From the NCBI RefSeq assembly GCF_013385175.1, contig NZ_JABZEO010000016.1, positions 1 through 64,000 of the forward strand: a stretch of DNA of 64,000 nucleotides. Reading direction: 5' to 3'. Both the position numbers and the translations under genes were made by a program. Every line of letters begins with the position of its first letter. The first letter of the stretch is position 1. This DNA comes from Allochromatium humboldtianum. Lineage in GTDB: Bacteria > Pseudomonadota > Gammaproteobacteria > Chromatiales > Chromatiaceae. Below, one piece after another: positions 15,941 to 27,800 of the stretch. The notes beneath the pieces were generated by a model that was not told where the DNA came from, did not search any database, and saw only the letters and a list, made by a program, of their open reading frames with translations.

Positions 15941-17844
15941 AGACACATCGCTCAGGGCATGCACGCCTGGTGCCGGCCCTGGCAGCGGCGCATCTGCGTC
16001 ACGACTGGATTCTCACGCTCTGTCTGGTCATCGCGCTGACCGCCGTCATCGCACCGCTCCTGGTGCTGCTCGGACTCAAGCACGGCACCATCGAGACCCT
16101 GCGCGAGCGGCTGGTCGAAGACCCGGTCTATCGCGAACTGCGTCCGACCCAGACCCAGCCCTATTCCGAGGACTGGTTCGCGCAGGTCGCGGCCTGGCCG
16201 GGCGTGGCCTTTCTGACGCCGACCATCCTGCCGCTCTCTTCGGTGGTGCAGGTGGTGCGGGCCGATGAGACGACGAGTCTGTTCGATCTGATTCCGACGG
16301 CGGCCGGCGATCCCTTCCTGCTCGAAAACGGCGCGCCTGTGCCGGGCGAAAACGAGGTGGTTCTCACCGCCGAGGCGGCGCGTCTCAGTGGTGTGGCGGT
16401 CGGCGACCGGCTCGGCGTCCGGGTCAGCCGCACCCGTGGCGGGCGCTCCGAGAACGTCCAGGCTGAGTTGAAGGTGGTCGGTGTCCTGCCGATCGGCGCC
16501 GGCACCCTGACCCGGATCTATGCGCCACTGGCGTTCGTGCTCGACGTCGAGTCCTACAAGGAAGGCTATGCCGCCGCGCGGCGCGGCTGGCCCGGCGATA
16601 CGCCCGACCCCTATCCCAGTTTCGACGGCGTGGTGCTGCTGCTCGACGAACCGCTGTCGCCGATCGTGCGCACCGGAGCCATCATCCAGACCGGGTTTGC
16701 GCGTATCGGGGAAATCACGCGCGATCAGGCCGAGGCGTTGCTGGGCCTGCCGATTCCGCAACGGCTCCATGCCTACGACCTGAGCACGCCCAACACGCCG
16801 ATCACCCAGTCCAACATCCGCGCCATTCAGACCAAGCTGCGCGGTCGCGAGCCGCTGCTGCTGCCCTATGTCCGCGACCTCGAACTCATCGGCGCCGATG
16901 GTCGGCCGTGGCGTCCGGCCGGGCTTTCAGTGGACGCTGCACAGGCCGCGCGGCTCGATCTGCCGCCCGTGCCCTGGGGCGGCTTCCAGGCACGCCGTGA
17001 GCGGGCCGAGGAACTGACGTCCGTGCTTTGGCCGACAGACGCAGAGGCAAATGCGGACTCGGGCGTCGGCTCGGACATGGGCTTGGACTCCAACCCAGAC
17101 GCCGACACCCGTCAGGGTGCGGATGACGGCATCGTAGTCACGAGTCCGGGACGCACGGAGCTGTCCTTCGTCCTGCGATCCCTGGGGCCGAGTCCCGTGT
17201 CCGAGCCGCTGGCGCCGATCGAATTGCTCGGCATCCTGCGCACGGCTCAGGATCGGGCCGTGGCCTATGTCGCGTCGAGCGGACGCTTCGAGATGCAGCG
17301 CGCCGGCTATCGGGGATTCCGGCTCTATGCCGCCAGTCTCGACGACGTGCCGCGACTCTATCGGCGTCTGCGCGAACAGGGTCTGGAGGTCGACGCCGCG
17401 ATCGAGGCCATCGAACGCATCCAGGCGCTCGACGGCGGAGCGACGCGCCTGTTCTGGCTGATCGCCTTGCTCGGGCTGTGCGGCGGAACGGCAGTGCTAG
17501 TCGCCAGTCTCTATGCCGCCGTCGATCGCCTGCGCGCCGAACTCGGCATCATCCGGCTGCTCGGGCTGTCGCGCGCGCATGTGGCCTTCTTCCCGATCGT
17601 CGAGGGGCTCATGATCGCGGCCCTGAGTCTGGCGGTCAGCTTCGGCGCCTATGGCGCGCTCGCCACCGTCATCAATCGCAGCTTCGCCAACGAGCTGGCG
17701 CCGGACGAGCGCTTCTGCGCCCTGCCCGCCTCACTGATCGCGCCCATCGTCCTGACCACACTGCTGCTGGCCTGTCTGGCCGCGCTGGTCGCGGCCTGGC
17801 GCTCCACCAACATCGATCCGTCGGAGGTCGTCCGTGCCGATTGA
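15937..17844 (+). CDS. ABC transporter permease, FtsX/MacB family, with large periplasmic region
   Basis: The 635-residue protein has one N-terminal helix (about 25-50, LTLCLVIALTAVIAPLLVLLGL), a periplasmic region of about 450 residues, and three C-terminal helices (starting near 507, 556 and 602) that form the FtsX domain. This is the topology of MacB and LolC/E. The periplasmic part contains an unusually acidic, low-complexity insert (about residues 367-392, rich in Asp, Ala and Gly) in place of a compact loop. The four-base overlap with the ATPase gene marks it as its partner. MacB-type transporters move periplasmic lipoproteins, peptides or siderophores, or transmit force; which applies here cannot be told. 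Confidence 0.9.
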   Translation: MKTHRSGHARLVPALAAAHLRHDWILTLCLVIALTAVIAPLLVLLGLKHGTIETLRERLVEDPVYRELRPTQTQPYSEDWFAQVAAWPGVAFLTPTILPLSSVVQVVRADETTSLFDLIPTAAGDPFLLENGAPVPGENEVVLTAEAARLSGVAVGDRLGVRVSRTRGGRSENVQAELKVVGVLPIGAGTLTRIYAPLAFVLDVESYKEGYAAARRGWPGDTPDPYPSFDGVVLLLDEPLSPIVRTGAIIQTGFARIGEITRDQAEALLGLPIPQRLHAYDLSTPNTPITQSNIRAIQTKLRGREPLLLPYVRDLELIGADGRPWRPAGLSVDAAQAARLDLPPVPWGGFQARRERAEELTSVLWPTDAEANADSGVGSDMGLDSNPDADTRQGADDGIVVTSPGRTELSFVLRSLGPSPVSEPLAPIELLGILRTAQDRAVAYVASSGRFEMQRAGYRGFRLYAASLDDVPRLYRRLREQGLEVDAAIEAIERIQALDGGATRLFWLIALLGLCGGTAVLVASLYAAVDRLRAELGIIRLLGLSRAHVAFFPIVEGLMIAALSLAVSFGAYGALATVINRSFANELAPDERFCALPASLIAPIVLTTLLLACLAALVAAWRSTNIDPSEVVRAD

Positions 17845-19528
17845 ACGCCGCTCGATCCAGGGTTTGCGTCCGCTCTTCGGACGGCTCGGGCTATGGCTCT
17901 GCCTGTGCCTGAGCGCCGTTGCTGTGCTCGCCGAACCGCCGCCGCGCACGCCCGACAACCCCAAGCCGGCCGAGGGCGATGTCGTCATCGACCTGCCCAA
18001 CGAATCCCAACTCGTCTTCCGACGACTCACGGTGCCCGGCCCAGGTTTCTGGGGCGATCAGCAGCGCGTCATCCAGATCGGCGATGCCACAGGCGGGATC
18101 TTCGAGGGACTGCAACGCACCCAGATCAGCGGTTCTTTTCCAAACGCCGACGGCACCGGCTGGGAGATCCTGCTGGCCAAATACGAGCTGACGCGCGGTC
18201 AATACATCGCCGTCATGGGTCTGGAGCGTCTGCTTGCGGTCAGCGCCGATCCCGAGGATCAGAAGATCCCGACCCTGGACGGACGCGCCAAGCGCGAGGC
18301 CCTGATGCGTCCCCTGGCCTCGGTCAGCCATCAGGACATCCAGGACTTCATCCGCACGCTCAATCAGTGGCTGTTCGACCCCGCGCATCCCGAGCGCACC
18401 ACCAAGCTGCCGACATACGCCGATGTCCCCGGCTTCATCCGTCTGCCGACCGAAGAAGAACTGGAATACGCCACGCGCGGCGGCCAACCGGCCCTTGAAG
18501 CCGGCGTCTTCGACGATCGACTGCCCTTCGATGCCGCCCGTCTCGACGAGTACGCCTGGCATCTGGGCAATGCCAAGCATCAGTTGCGCCCGATCGGTCT
18601 GCGCCAACCCAATGGGCTGGGCCTCTACGATCTCATCGGCAACGCCCAGGAGATGACCACGGGCGTCTTTCGTCCCGAGATCTGGCAGGGCAAGCCGGGC
18701 GGCGTAGCGGTACGCGGCGGGAGCGTCTCGACACCGCCCGCCGATCTGCGCAGTTCACTGCGCGCCGAACTCGACGTCTATGCCTGGAAACCCGACGAGG
18801 GCCGGATCGAGGAACGGCGCTCCTACAATACGGGCGCACGTCTGGCGATCGGCTCGAACGTGGTTCTGACGACCGCGCAGCGCAAGGCGCTGGAGGATGA
18901 ATATCTCGCCTACCGTAACGAGACGCGCCGCGCCATGCCGGTCGGGCGCACACTCGACAACCTGGTCGCCCAGGCCAGTGTGCAGCTCGGCACCGTCGAT
19001 CCCATCATCGAGCGCCTGATGGCCGACAACCCCGCACTGCGCGAGCCGCTGCAAACGGTCCAGGTCTACATGGACCGGGCGCGCGACCGACTCGAACTGG
19101 CCCAGCGCGAGAGCGCCCGCAGTCTCGCCCAGGACGCGGCGCGCAACGGCGTCAATCTCAGCGTCTATCTCTCGCGTCTGGAGCGTCTGGCCGCCACCCT
19201 GGAATCGGCTCAAAAGCTCGCCGAACTCTCGACCCGCTATCAGGATCAGGTCGAGGCCGTCGAACGCTCGATCCGGGAGATCGAGACCGCCGCGCGCGAA
19301 CAGTTGCAGGGCTATCGCGACAAGATCGCCAAGCTCGGCGAGTACGAGCCGGACTACATCGCTCAGGCCTTCAAGACCCTGGGTGAAGGCGAGCTGCCGG
19401 TGCGCGAACGCGCGGTGATGGAACTGCTCGCCGTCCATGTCGAGGAATTCGCCGAACAGCGCCGGGCCGAACCCGAACGCTGGCTGGAGGAATTCCGTGC
19501 ACGTTTCAAGGACTTCAAGGACAACTGA
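17834..19528 (+). CDS. Exported SUMF1-domain protein with C-terminal coiled coil
   Basis: The 564-residue protein starts at GTG 17834, preceded by GGAGG and overlapping the permease gene by 11 bp. A signal peptide (about 1-33) ends in VLAEPP. A SUMF1-type domain (about 90-335) is marked by KYELTRGQYIAVMG, FIRLPTEEELEYATRGG, DLIGNAQEMTTG and AVRGGSV. The conserved cysteine pair of formylglycine-generating enzymes is missing and the mature chain has no cysteine, so catalysis is unlikely. Residues about 345-560 are strongly helical with charged heptads, a probable periplasmic coiled coil. Domain order is the reverse of the SUMF1 protein at 9558. It is probably a structural or binding part of the system. 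Confidence 0.87.
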   Translation: MPIERRSIQGLRPLFGRLGLWLCLCLSAVAVLAEPPPRTPDNPKPAEGDVVIDLPNESQLVFRRLTVPGPGFWGDQQRVIQIGDATGGIFEGLQRTQISGSFPNADGTGWEILLAKYELTRGQYIAVMGLERLLAVSADPEDQKIPTLDGRAKREALMRPLASVSHQDIQDFIRTLNQWLFDPAHPERTTKLPTYADVPGFIRLPTEEELEYATRGGQPALEAGVFDDRLPFDAARLDEYAWHLGNAKHQLRPIGLRQPNGLGLYDLIGNAQEMTTGVFRPEIWQGKPGGVAVRGGSVSTPPADLRSSLRAELDVYAWKPDEGRIEERRSYNTGARLAIGSNVVLTTAQRKALEDEYLAYRNETRRAMPVGRTLDNLVAQASVQLGTVDPIIERLMADNPALREPLQTVQVYMDRARDRLELAQRESARSLAQDAARNGVNLSVYLSRLERLAATLESAQKLAELSTRYQDQVEAVERSIREIETAAREQLQGYRDKIAKLGEYEPDYIAQAFKTLGEGELPVRERAVMELLAVHVEEFAEQRRAEPERWLEEFRARFKDFKDN

Positions 19529-19562
19529 AAACCCGACACAGAGCCAACCGAGGACATCGACC

Positions 19563-20222
19563 ATGTCAAAATCGACGCCAAGATCGAACCCCACTCTGCC
19601 CTTGCTCCTAGCCTCCGGATTGGTCACGGGGTGCGCCAATATCCAGGACGATCAACAGCGCACCCAGGCCGAGGGCGCGGCGGCCGGCGCCGTGATCGGC
19701 GCCCTCATCGGCTATGCCATCGACAAGGAACAGGGCGCAGCCATCGGAGCCGTGATCGGCGGTGGCGCCGGCTTCGTCGTCGGCAACGAGATCGCCAAGC
19801 GCAAGAAGGCCTATGCCAATACCGAGGACTTCCTGAATGCGCAGATCGCCCGCGTGGCCGAGTTCAACCGCACCACGCTCGCCTACAACAACAAACTGCG
19901 CCGCGAGATCGCCAGTCTCGATCGTGAATCCAAGCGCTTGCAGGCCCAATACAAGTCCGGAGCGATCAAGAAGCAGACGCTGGTCAGTAAGCGCAATGCC
20001 CTGAATGAGAAGATCGCCGGCAGCAAGAAGCTCGAACAGACCCTGGTCCAGGAGCAGAAGGTCCAGTCGCAGATCCTGGCCGAGGAGCGCAAGACACGCC
20101 CGGCGAACGATCCCTATATCCGCAAGCTCGAACGCGAGGTCAAGACCCTGCAAGGCAACATCGATACGCTGCGCAGCAACAACACCCAGTTGGCCCAGAT
20201 CGATCCGAGGTTGTCGGTATGA
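19563..20222 (+). CDS. Glycine-zipper lipoprotein with coiled coil
   Basis: The 219-residue protein starts at ATG 19563. The leader ends in a lipobox LVTGC, so it should be lipid-anchored at Cys21 or close to it. A glycine zipper follows (about 32-75), with repeats such as AAAGAVIGALIGYAID and AAIGAVIGGGAGFVVG, a motif known from envelope proteins that insert in or span membranes. The C-terminal half (about 85-215) is a long charged coiled coil. It overlaps the next lipoprotein gene by four bases (ATGA). In the cluster it could form an outer-membrane anchor or pore; this is inference from the zipper. Confidence 0.82.
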   Translation: MSKSTPRSNPTLPLLLASGLVTGCANIQDDQQRTQAEGAAAGAVIGALIGYAIDKEQGAAIGAVIGGGAGFVVGNEIAKRKKAYANTEDFLNAQIARVAEFNRTTLAYNNKLRREIASLDRESKRLQAQYKSGAIKKQTLVSKRNALNEKIAGSKKLEQTLVQEQKVQSQILAEERKTRPANDPYIRKLEREVKTLQGNIDTLRSNNTQLAQIDPRLSV

Positions 20223-20764
20223 AGTCGCCCATTGCATGGTCGATCGTACTCTTCGCTCTCTGGCTCAGCGGCTGCGCCTCGGTGTCCACTGATCCGCGCG
20301 AAGGCGGACTGGCGGGCGGCATCAAGGGTCTGAGCACGGGCGCCTATGACGCACGCATCCAGGAACGCGAGGATCGTCTGGCGGTTCTCCGTCAGGTTCA
20401 GGGCGAGCTGGAGACCGAGCGCGCCGATCTCGAGTACACCAAGGCCCAGCGCAAGCAGAAGGTCGCCGCCGAGCGTGCGCGCGTGCGCCGGATGAACCGC
20501 GATATCGCCGCCCTGAATCAGCGGGTCGACAGCCTCTCGGTATCCGCGAACCGCAACGATCAGCGGGTCCGGACACTGCGCACGCGGGTTCCGCAGATCC
20601 AGAGCCAGTCGGCACGGCTGCAATCGGATCTGGATGCGTTGGAGGGCAGCGGCCTCGGAGACACCGAAGCTGATCTGAAGCGTGCTCAGCTCGAACAGCA
20701 GCGCGCCTCGCTGCAAAGCGAGTACGACCTGCTCAACCAGATGTCGCTGGATCTGGCCCGGTGA
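20219..20764 (+). CDS. Coiled-coil lipoprotein
   Basis: The 181-residue product has a short leader with lipobox LSGC (Cys19 region), predicting a lipid-anchored periplasmic protein. Almost the entire mature chain (about 40-180) is heptad-like, charged helix (for example QEREDRLAVLRQVQGELETE), with a brief glycine-rich stretch near residue 28-36. It overlaps the gene before it by four bases and the S41 protease gene after it through a GTGA junction. It probably pairs with the coiled coil of the neighbouring glycine-zipper lipoprotein. No family name is recognised. Confidence 0.78.
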   Translation: MKSPIAWSIVLFALWLSGCASVSTDPREGGLAGGIKGLSTGAYDARIQEREDRLAVLRQVQGELETERADLEYTKAQRKQKVAAERARVRRMNRDIAALNQRVDSLSVSANRNDQRVRTLRTRVPQIQSQSARLQSDLDALEGSGLGDTEADLKRAQLEQQRASLQSEYDLLNQMSLDLAR

Positions 20765-21885
20765 CAAGGCGCCGGACGCGCGGAGTCCGCACACTGGCGT
20801 TTCTGACCGCCTGCGCGTTCGCGCTCACGGCCGGAGGCGCCGGGGTTCCGCTCGACGAGATCCGCCAGGTGTTGCGCGAGCAGGCGCTGACAGCGCCGGC
20901 AGAGTCGCGCTTGCGCGACCTGGACGCGGCGAATCTTGCTATCGGGTTGCAGGCCATCGACCCGGCGGCGCGCTATTTTCCGCGTGCGCTCTATCGCTCG
21001 CCGAATCAGGGCCGCGACGCCATGAGCGGCATCGGCGCCGAACTCCTGCCGAGCGGCGACGATCTCTGGCTGCTGCCGTTCCAGGGGGGCGCGGCGGCGA
21101 CGGCCGGTCTGACCGATCGCGCGCGACTGCGGACGATCGATGGTCGGTCCATCGCGGGCTTGAGCCTGGATGAGATCGCCCAGCGGCTCCGCGGGCCGGC
21201 GGGGACGCGGGTCGTGGTCGGCATCGAGGACGCGGCCGGCGGCGCACGGCGGCTGACGATCGAGCGCCGGTCGTTCCGCCCGCTGGATGTCGAACTGGTG
21301 CAGCCGGGCGCGCATCGCATCCTGCGCGTGCGTGAGTTCGTCGCTGGACTCACCCGCCCCGCCCTGCTGGCCACGGTCGACTTCATCGAGAACACCGGTG
21401 CCGGCCAATCCGAGCAAGACCCCATCATCCTGGATCTGCGCGACGCGACCGGCGGCGATCTGTTCGAGGCGTTGGATATCGCCGCGCTCTTTCTGCCCGA
21501 GGGCGCGCAACTGGCGACCCTGGCGGCGCGCGGCGGGGTGACGAAGACGATCCGCGCGCCAGCGGGTACGGATCTGGAGCAGCCGTTGATCCTGCTGATC
21601 GGTCCGGGCACGGCCAGTGCCGCCGAGATCCTGGCCGGCATCCTGCGCGACCATGGACGCGCCCGGCTCGTCGGCCAAACGACCTACGGCAAGTGCGACT
21701 CGCAAACCGACGTGCGTCTGTCCGACGGATCGGTGCTGCGCTTCACCAACCGGGCGGTGCGCCTGCCGAGCGGTGAACACTGTTCCGGTGTCGGGATCGC
21801 ACCCGATCTCGCCGTCGACACAGCCACGCTAAATGATCTGTCACGACTGGTCCCGAGGGCCATTGGAGCCATCCATGAGCGCTAG
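20761..21885 (+). CDS. Exported S41 family (CtpA-like) serine protease with PDZ domain
   Basis: The 374-residue protein starts at GTG 20761 inside the stop of the previous gene. After a signal peptide (about 1-27) come a PDZ-like region (about 95-170, with LRTIDGRSIAGLSLDEIAQRL) and an S41 peptidase core. Ser286 in GTASAAEIL and Lys311 in GQTTYGK make the expected Ser-Lys dyad. Family members cut C-terminal tails of periplasmic proteins. A protease co-transcribed with very large exported proteins points to a processing or turnover role for them, which is inference. The 3' end overlaps the next gene start by 11 bp. Confidence 0.87.
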   Translation: MTRRRTRGVRTLAFLTACAFALTAGGAGVPLDEIRQVLREQALTAPAESRLRDLDAANLAIGLQAIDPAARYFPRALYRSPNQGRDAMSGIGAELLPSGDDLWLLPFQGGAAATAGLTDRARLRTIDGRSIAGLSLDEIAQRLRGPAGTRVVVGIEDAAGGARRLTIERRSFRPLDVELVQPGAHRILRVREFVAGLTRPALLATVDFIENTGAGQSEQDPIILDLRDATGGDLFEALDIAALFLPEGAQLATLAARGGVTKTIRAPAGTDLEQPLILLIGPGTASAAEILAGILRDHGRARLVGQTTYGKCDSQTDVRLSDGSVLRFTNRAVRLPSGEHCSGVGIAPDLAVDTATLNDLSRLVPRAIGAIHER

Positions 21886-24800
21886 GAATCTCGAACGAAC
21901 CGACATACCCGGAAGAATCCAAACCGCTTGGAGACCCGCTGTCCGATGGATGCTCTGCCTCGTGTTGGTGTTAACGACCTTGGCACCCGCGTTTGGCGAT
22001 GAGACGCACGATGAAATCCTACGAGCCGCCCAAAATCCTCTTTTGAGTACGACCCCGCGCGATCAGGCGCTCGTACTCAAGCACATCAATGAGATACACC
22101 TCCTGCGGGGGATGGGACGCCTCACCGACCCGCAGTATCAGAATCTGATGTTTTGGCATCAGAGCCAGAATCTTTTGATTGCCCGACAGGCGATCGAGCG
22201 ACTTGGAGTCTACAAGCTCGATGTCCAGAAGGTAGCGTCCGACGCAGGCGCATGGCGAACAGGATCGGACACGGACTTTCTCGTGTCGCGCACGGATGGT
22301 AAGCCGGTCACACTCGAGGACATCCAGGCCATCGAGCGTGCTTATCGGATCGCGACCAATGAGCAGATTCGACGGTTGGGCCGGGGTGAAATCAAGCCGC
22401 CCTCACAGCGTTATGACACCAGTACCGATTTCATGGTGGCCCATGATGCGACCACACCCGAGGAATTCGCGCGTATCGGCACTCATTTCGAGAACAAGCA
22501 GGCCGATACCTACAAGCGTATCGAGGCCGCGCGCGTCGAAGCCCAGATGCGTACCCCAGGGGCCGAGATCGATCTCCTGGATGGCGGCCACTATGTAAAC
22601 GAAATGGTCGATCAGGCTACGCGCAAACAGGCACGCATCGATGCATTGAGGCGTGAACGCGCCAGTGCCGATCCCGAGCAACGGGCGAGGATCGATGCCC
22701 AAATCCGGCAACTCGAATACGAACGCAACAAATACATCAAGCGCGTCAATGCCCTGAACACCCATCTGGCGGGCAGTCAGACCTCGAATGTCGAGGGCAT
22801 GCAGGATCTTGCGCGGCAGGCGAAACTGGCCTATCTGCGCACCCTCAATCACATGCTCGTCGGCTTGCCCGAGGGAACCAAGGCCCGACAAGCGAGTTTC
22901 GTTCTGGCCCTGCACATCCATGATCTGCCACCGGCACTCCGTCAGGCGCAGATCGCGGGACTCGATCCGAGTGTTCAGTCAAGGGTTCTGGAACAACTCA
23001 AACAGTTCGAGCAACTCAGACGCGCGGAGCGCGAACGTGTCTCCAAGCAGGAGGTTGTCAAGCTGGAGGGGTTCCTGAGCCAGACCGAACTCGGTCAACG
23101 ACTCATCAAGGTCTTCGGTGCCGAAATCGAGGCACTCACCACCCGACCTACGGAGAGTTCGCGCTTCATCGCCGATCTTTATCGAGATCTGTCGGCAGTC
23201 GATCAGAAAATTCAGAATCGCGCCCAATCGCTGGCGATGTGGCTCGACGTCGTCACACAGATTCGCAAGGCCAAATCCGATGCCGATCTGGCCATTGCCC
23301 TGGGGCGGACCCTGGCCTCCAAGACCTATTACGGCCTGATCGCCAGCTATGCCTATACCGGACTCGTCGAACGCGATCCAACGGCACTGGCCAAATCACT
23401 CATCATCCTGCTCTGTCCCAAGGCCGCTTTGCCTCAGGTGGTACAGGCCATCGGCGGATCGGTCATCGAGTTGACGACATCCACCGTCTTCGATCATCAA
23501 TTCATGGTGCTCTATGTCAGCGCCGATTTCGACAAGGACGATGGTCACTTACTCGGATTGAAAGACTTCCACGATGGACCGGATGCCGTCTGCCGCTTCG
23601 TCCATGAGACGCTGCAACCCGGTGGGGAACACTGGGTCGAGGGACTCTTCACACGCGCTCTGGATCTGGCCAAGGAGCGCAATCTGAGCCAGGAAGTGCT
23701 CAGCGGACTGAATGCCTTCGGCAAGCATGCCTTCGTGCAAGCCCTCGAAAGTACGATCTATGGAGGTTCGGCCAGCTTCATGGCCGACAATGCCAGCGTG
23801 CAACAAGCCCGCGCTGAGGTTGCCGCCGTGACGCAGCTCATCGACGACTTTGCCGAAGGACTCGGCATCGAGGTTCCGCTGACGGCGGATACGTCCTGGC
23901 CTGGATTGAGCGCGCTCGAACCTGCGGCTCAACAGGCATTTCGCAAGCTGTTCGAGTTACGTTCACAGACCTGGTCCAAGACCGAACAAACCCTTTGCGC
24001 CGCCATCAAGGAGAGTCTTGAGAGACGCCATCGTGCCGAGATGGCGCTCGCGGGGGGAGATGCGGCCGCGCTTGCGCTGTTGGAGCAGGTCGAAGCACTG
24101 TTGCATGCCTTGGATATCCACGAGTTGGGCTTGTCATGGCTGAATTACGAGGGAACCTATAATCTGGTCATGCGCACCCTGGTCATCTCCAACCAGGAGC
24201 AGCGTATCAAGGCCATGGAAACCTTGCAGCGCTATCACACGGGCTATTCGGCGGTCCAGGAGATACGCCGGATCATCGAAAGCCTGATCGTGACGAGCGC
24301 CGACAGCCGCCTCTCGCCGCGTCCATTGACCGGCGCCCCTCCCCTGACCGGCGATCCGGAATTCGATCATGCACTCGCGGCCAGGACACTCGAGCGACTT
24401 ACGGAAGACCTAGCCGGCTACGAGAAACGTCTACTCTGGACCAAGCGTAACGGCGTCAACGACTGGCTGGCGAATCTGGACGATGACTTCGATCGGCAGA
24501 CGCTCGAGCAGATCACGGTGGCGCTGATCGACTATCACAACGCCTCCGCCACGATGCAGGGTGCCTCCCATATCCAGACCCGCGTCAACAAAGTGCTCGA
24601 ATTCGGTAAGAGTACCCTGGCGCATCTCAAGCATCGCGAGGCCTTCGGTCGAACCGAGCGACTGAGATCGACCATCGAGGATCTCATCACTCGATTCGAG
24701 GAACGCTATCGCATCCGGGAACCCGAGCTGTCGATCCTGCCGCCACCGGCGATCGTCGAAGGACGCGCAACCACGGACGAACTCTATGTCTTTGGCCTTG

Positions 24801-27800
24801 CCTCCCAGCATCTGCCCCCAGCGGGAGCTACCTATGTCTGGCGTGAGGATGGGCATGAGATCGGTCGTGGCGAGCGGCTCTTGTATGCCTTCGACGCAGC
24901 AGGCCGAAAAACGCTGAGCATCGATGTCGCATGGAGCAAATCGGATCGAGTCATTCGCGAAGGCAAGGTCTCGGCCAAACTCGTGGTCGACATCCTTCAG
25001 ACGGCGAAGAAACCTGGATTGACGATCGATGCCCCCGAAGATCTGAGTTCGAGTGGTGCATCAGGACGATCCTATGTGCTTCGCGCGGCGGCGATCGATA
25101 TCCCGGCTGACGCCGAGTTCATCTGGTTGATCGATGGGGTTGAGTCAGGTCAGGGAAAACAGTTCGTGCTGAACGCCGACCGCCCTGGCTCCAGGGCCAT
25201 CGAGTTGGTCGCGCGTTGGAAGGTCGCCGGGAGTTCCACGGGCGTCGAGACGATTTGGGCACCCCCGTTGATTGCTCGAATCGTGGAGGATGCCGACAAA
25301 ACCGATGACCCCAAGCCCACCGGAACTACCGAGCAAAAACCGGCTTGCTCCTACGCATATAGCGCCTGGAGCGACTGCAACCGCGCCACCAAGACCCAGA
25401 CGCGAACGGTCACAGCCCGCGAGCCGGCCGGCTGCGAGGAGCGCCAGAAACCAAGCCTCGAACAGTCCTGCACTCCACCACCGACCGAAGAGGAGCTGCG
25501 CCACCGCTATTTCAACTGCCTCTGTCGCTGCTCCAGCGGCTGGGCGGGACACATCGGCGTCTGGTACGACCCCGAGGGCAAATCCATTCCCGAATGCGAG
25601 AGTTCCGGGCCCTGCTTCGGCGGCGCCGGAGCCTTCGGCTGCACCCGCCGGCATTTCTTCGCCGGGCCGAGCGACTGCGCCAAGGGCTGTTGGGAAGGCT
25701 CCTGGGGTAAGGGCGCCTATGACCCGGCCAAGGCCGATGCGTTGCGCAAAGGCGAGAACCGCAAATACAAGAAACCCCTGACCGTCCAGATCGAGGCGTC
25801 CAAGAACCCGGCCGATTTCGGCGACATCGTCGACCTGACCGCCAAGACCTCGGAAGGCTCGGGCGGCTACAGCTGGAGCTGGAGCGGCTGTGCCGAAGAC
25901 GCCGCAAAAGACCGAGCCAAGGTGCCCTTCACCCAGTCATGCCGACCCTGCACGGCCAATGTCACGGTCACGGATCAGGACGGCGATACGGCCTCCGACT
26001 CGCTGCCGGTGCAATGTACCGCGCTCAGCGTCAAGCTGACCAAGGAGCGTCCGGCCGAAAACACCATCCCGGTCGGCGACAAGGCGGGGCTGCTCGCCGA
26101 GGTGTTCTCGGGCGATCAGCCGGCCGGCGGTCGCTTCACCTATTACTGGGAGCCGAACCCCGACGTCCAGTATGGCGGTGATCCGAAGAATCCGAGCTAC
26201 GAGACCAGCGGCGGCGCGCAATCGCGCAACACGGCGCTGTTCCGTCAGACCGGACGCACGCCGGTCTGGGTCACGGTGCTCAAGCAGGTCGGCGAGACCA
26301 AGGTCACAGTGGGCGAGTCCGAACAGATCCTGATCGACGTGATCAGCCCGCAACTCAGCCTCAAGGCCGACAAGACCAGCCCGCTGATCGGCGAGACGGT
26401 GGTACTCACCGTCGAGGAAACGCCGAAGATGAGCGACGATCTGGTCAGCTTCTGGTGGGAATACAGCGGCGAGGCCAGCAACCCAGGTGTCCACCCCAAT
26501 ACGCCCAACAGCCGCGCCTGGTCGTACAAGCCCAAGAACGACAAGCCCGTCACCATCACCGTGCATGCCAAATCGAAGGACAGCGGCGAGGAACTCGACA
26601 GCGCCTCTCTCACCCTCACCGCACGACGCATCCAGGTCAGCGTCAGCGGACCCAGGATCGCCGGTCCGGCGCCCATGGTCTGGAAGCCGGGAGTCGGCCT
26701 GGTCGCCGCCGAACGTCAGGTCGCCGAACACCAGCGGGTCGAGTTCTCCGCCACGCTCAACCCGTCTATCGACAATCCGCGCTACCAGTGGCGGATCGAG
26801 CCGTCCGGCTGCTCGATTCATTCCCCGAGTGCTCGCGACACCGGCGTCACCTGCTCCAGCACAGGCAGCTACAGTCTCAGCGTGACCGTGAAGAACGCCG
26901 ACGGCGCCGAGCTGGGCAGCGGCGCCGGTCAGCTCAGTGTCAGCGTCTCGCAGGCCGCCGTGGACTCCGGTCGGAAGACGGCCAAGGCGATCGAGGAAAC
27001 ACTCGCGCAGGCCCGCGAACAGGCCGGGCGCGGACGTCTGGACGAGGCGCTGTCGCTCGCCAAGCAGGCGCTCGCACTCGATCCCGCCTATGCGCCGACC
27101 AAGCAGTATGTCGCCAGTGTCGAGAAGGCCAAAGCCGGCCTCGATCGCGACCTCGCCGCCATCGAGCAACTGATCGGGCAGGGCAAACTGGACGCTGCGC
27201 GTTCACGGCTCGACACGCGCGCGAAGGCATTCCCCGAGTATCCCCCGCTCGTCGTACTCCAGGAGCGGCTGAAACAAGCGTCCAAGTCCACCGGCGAGAA
27301 GGGCGTCAAGACAGCCACGGCGACCGGCGTCTGGGAAGTCGTCGCCAATGGCTGGCCGGGGCGGCTCGAACTGGGAGCGAACTGTACGCGACTGCGCATC
27401 GAACGCGGCTGGGAAGCCCTGGCGTCCGTTTCGGTGGCAGACGGCGTCCTGAACTTCACCCGCCCACTCGGCGCCGTGACTCAGGTCTATCGCGGCACGC
27501 TGAGTGCCGATGTCGTGCAGGGAACCTTCACCCAGGGCGGCGCACCCAGGACATACGATTGGTCGGGAAAGCGTCTGGCCGGCGAGACGCCCTGCAGCGA
27601 TGACACGACGCCCGATCCTGAATCCAAGCCCGAGTCCGGGCCGACATCAGGTCCGGCCAAACCCACCGACAACAGCGGGACCATGTCGGGTTGGAGCGTC
27701 GACTCCGATGTCGTCGAATCGACGGCCGGTGAGATCAGCACCAGTCCGCCATCGGACGGCGTCACCAGCTATTACAGGGCTCCGGCCTCACTGCTCGGCG

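Noticed and set aside
17834-19528. Possible formylglycine-generating enzyme for a sulfatase.
   Set aside because: The required cysteines are missing and no sulfatase gene is present in the window.
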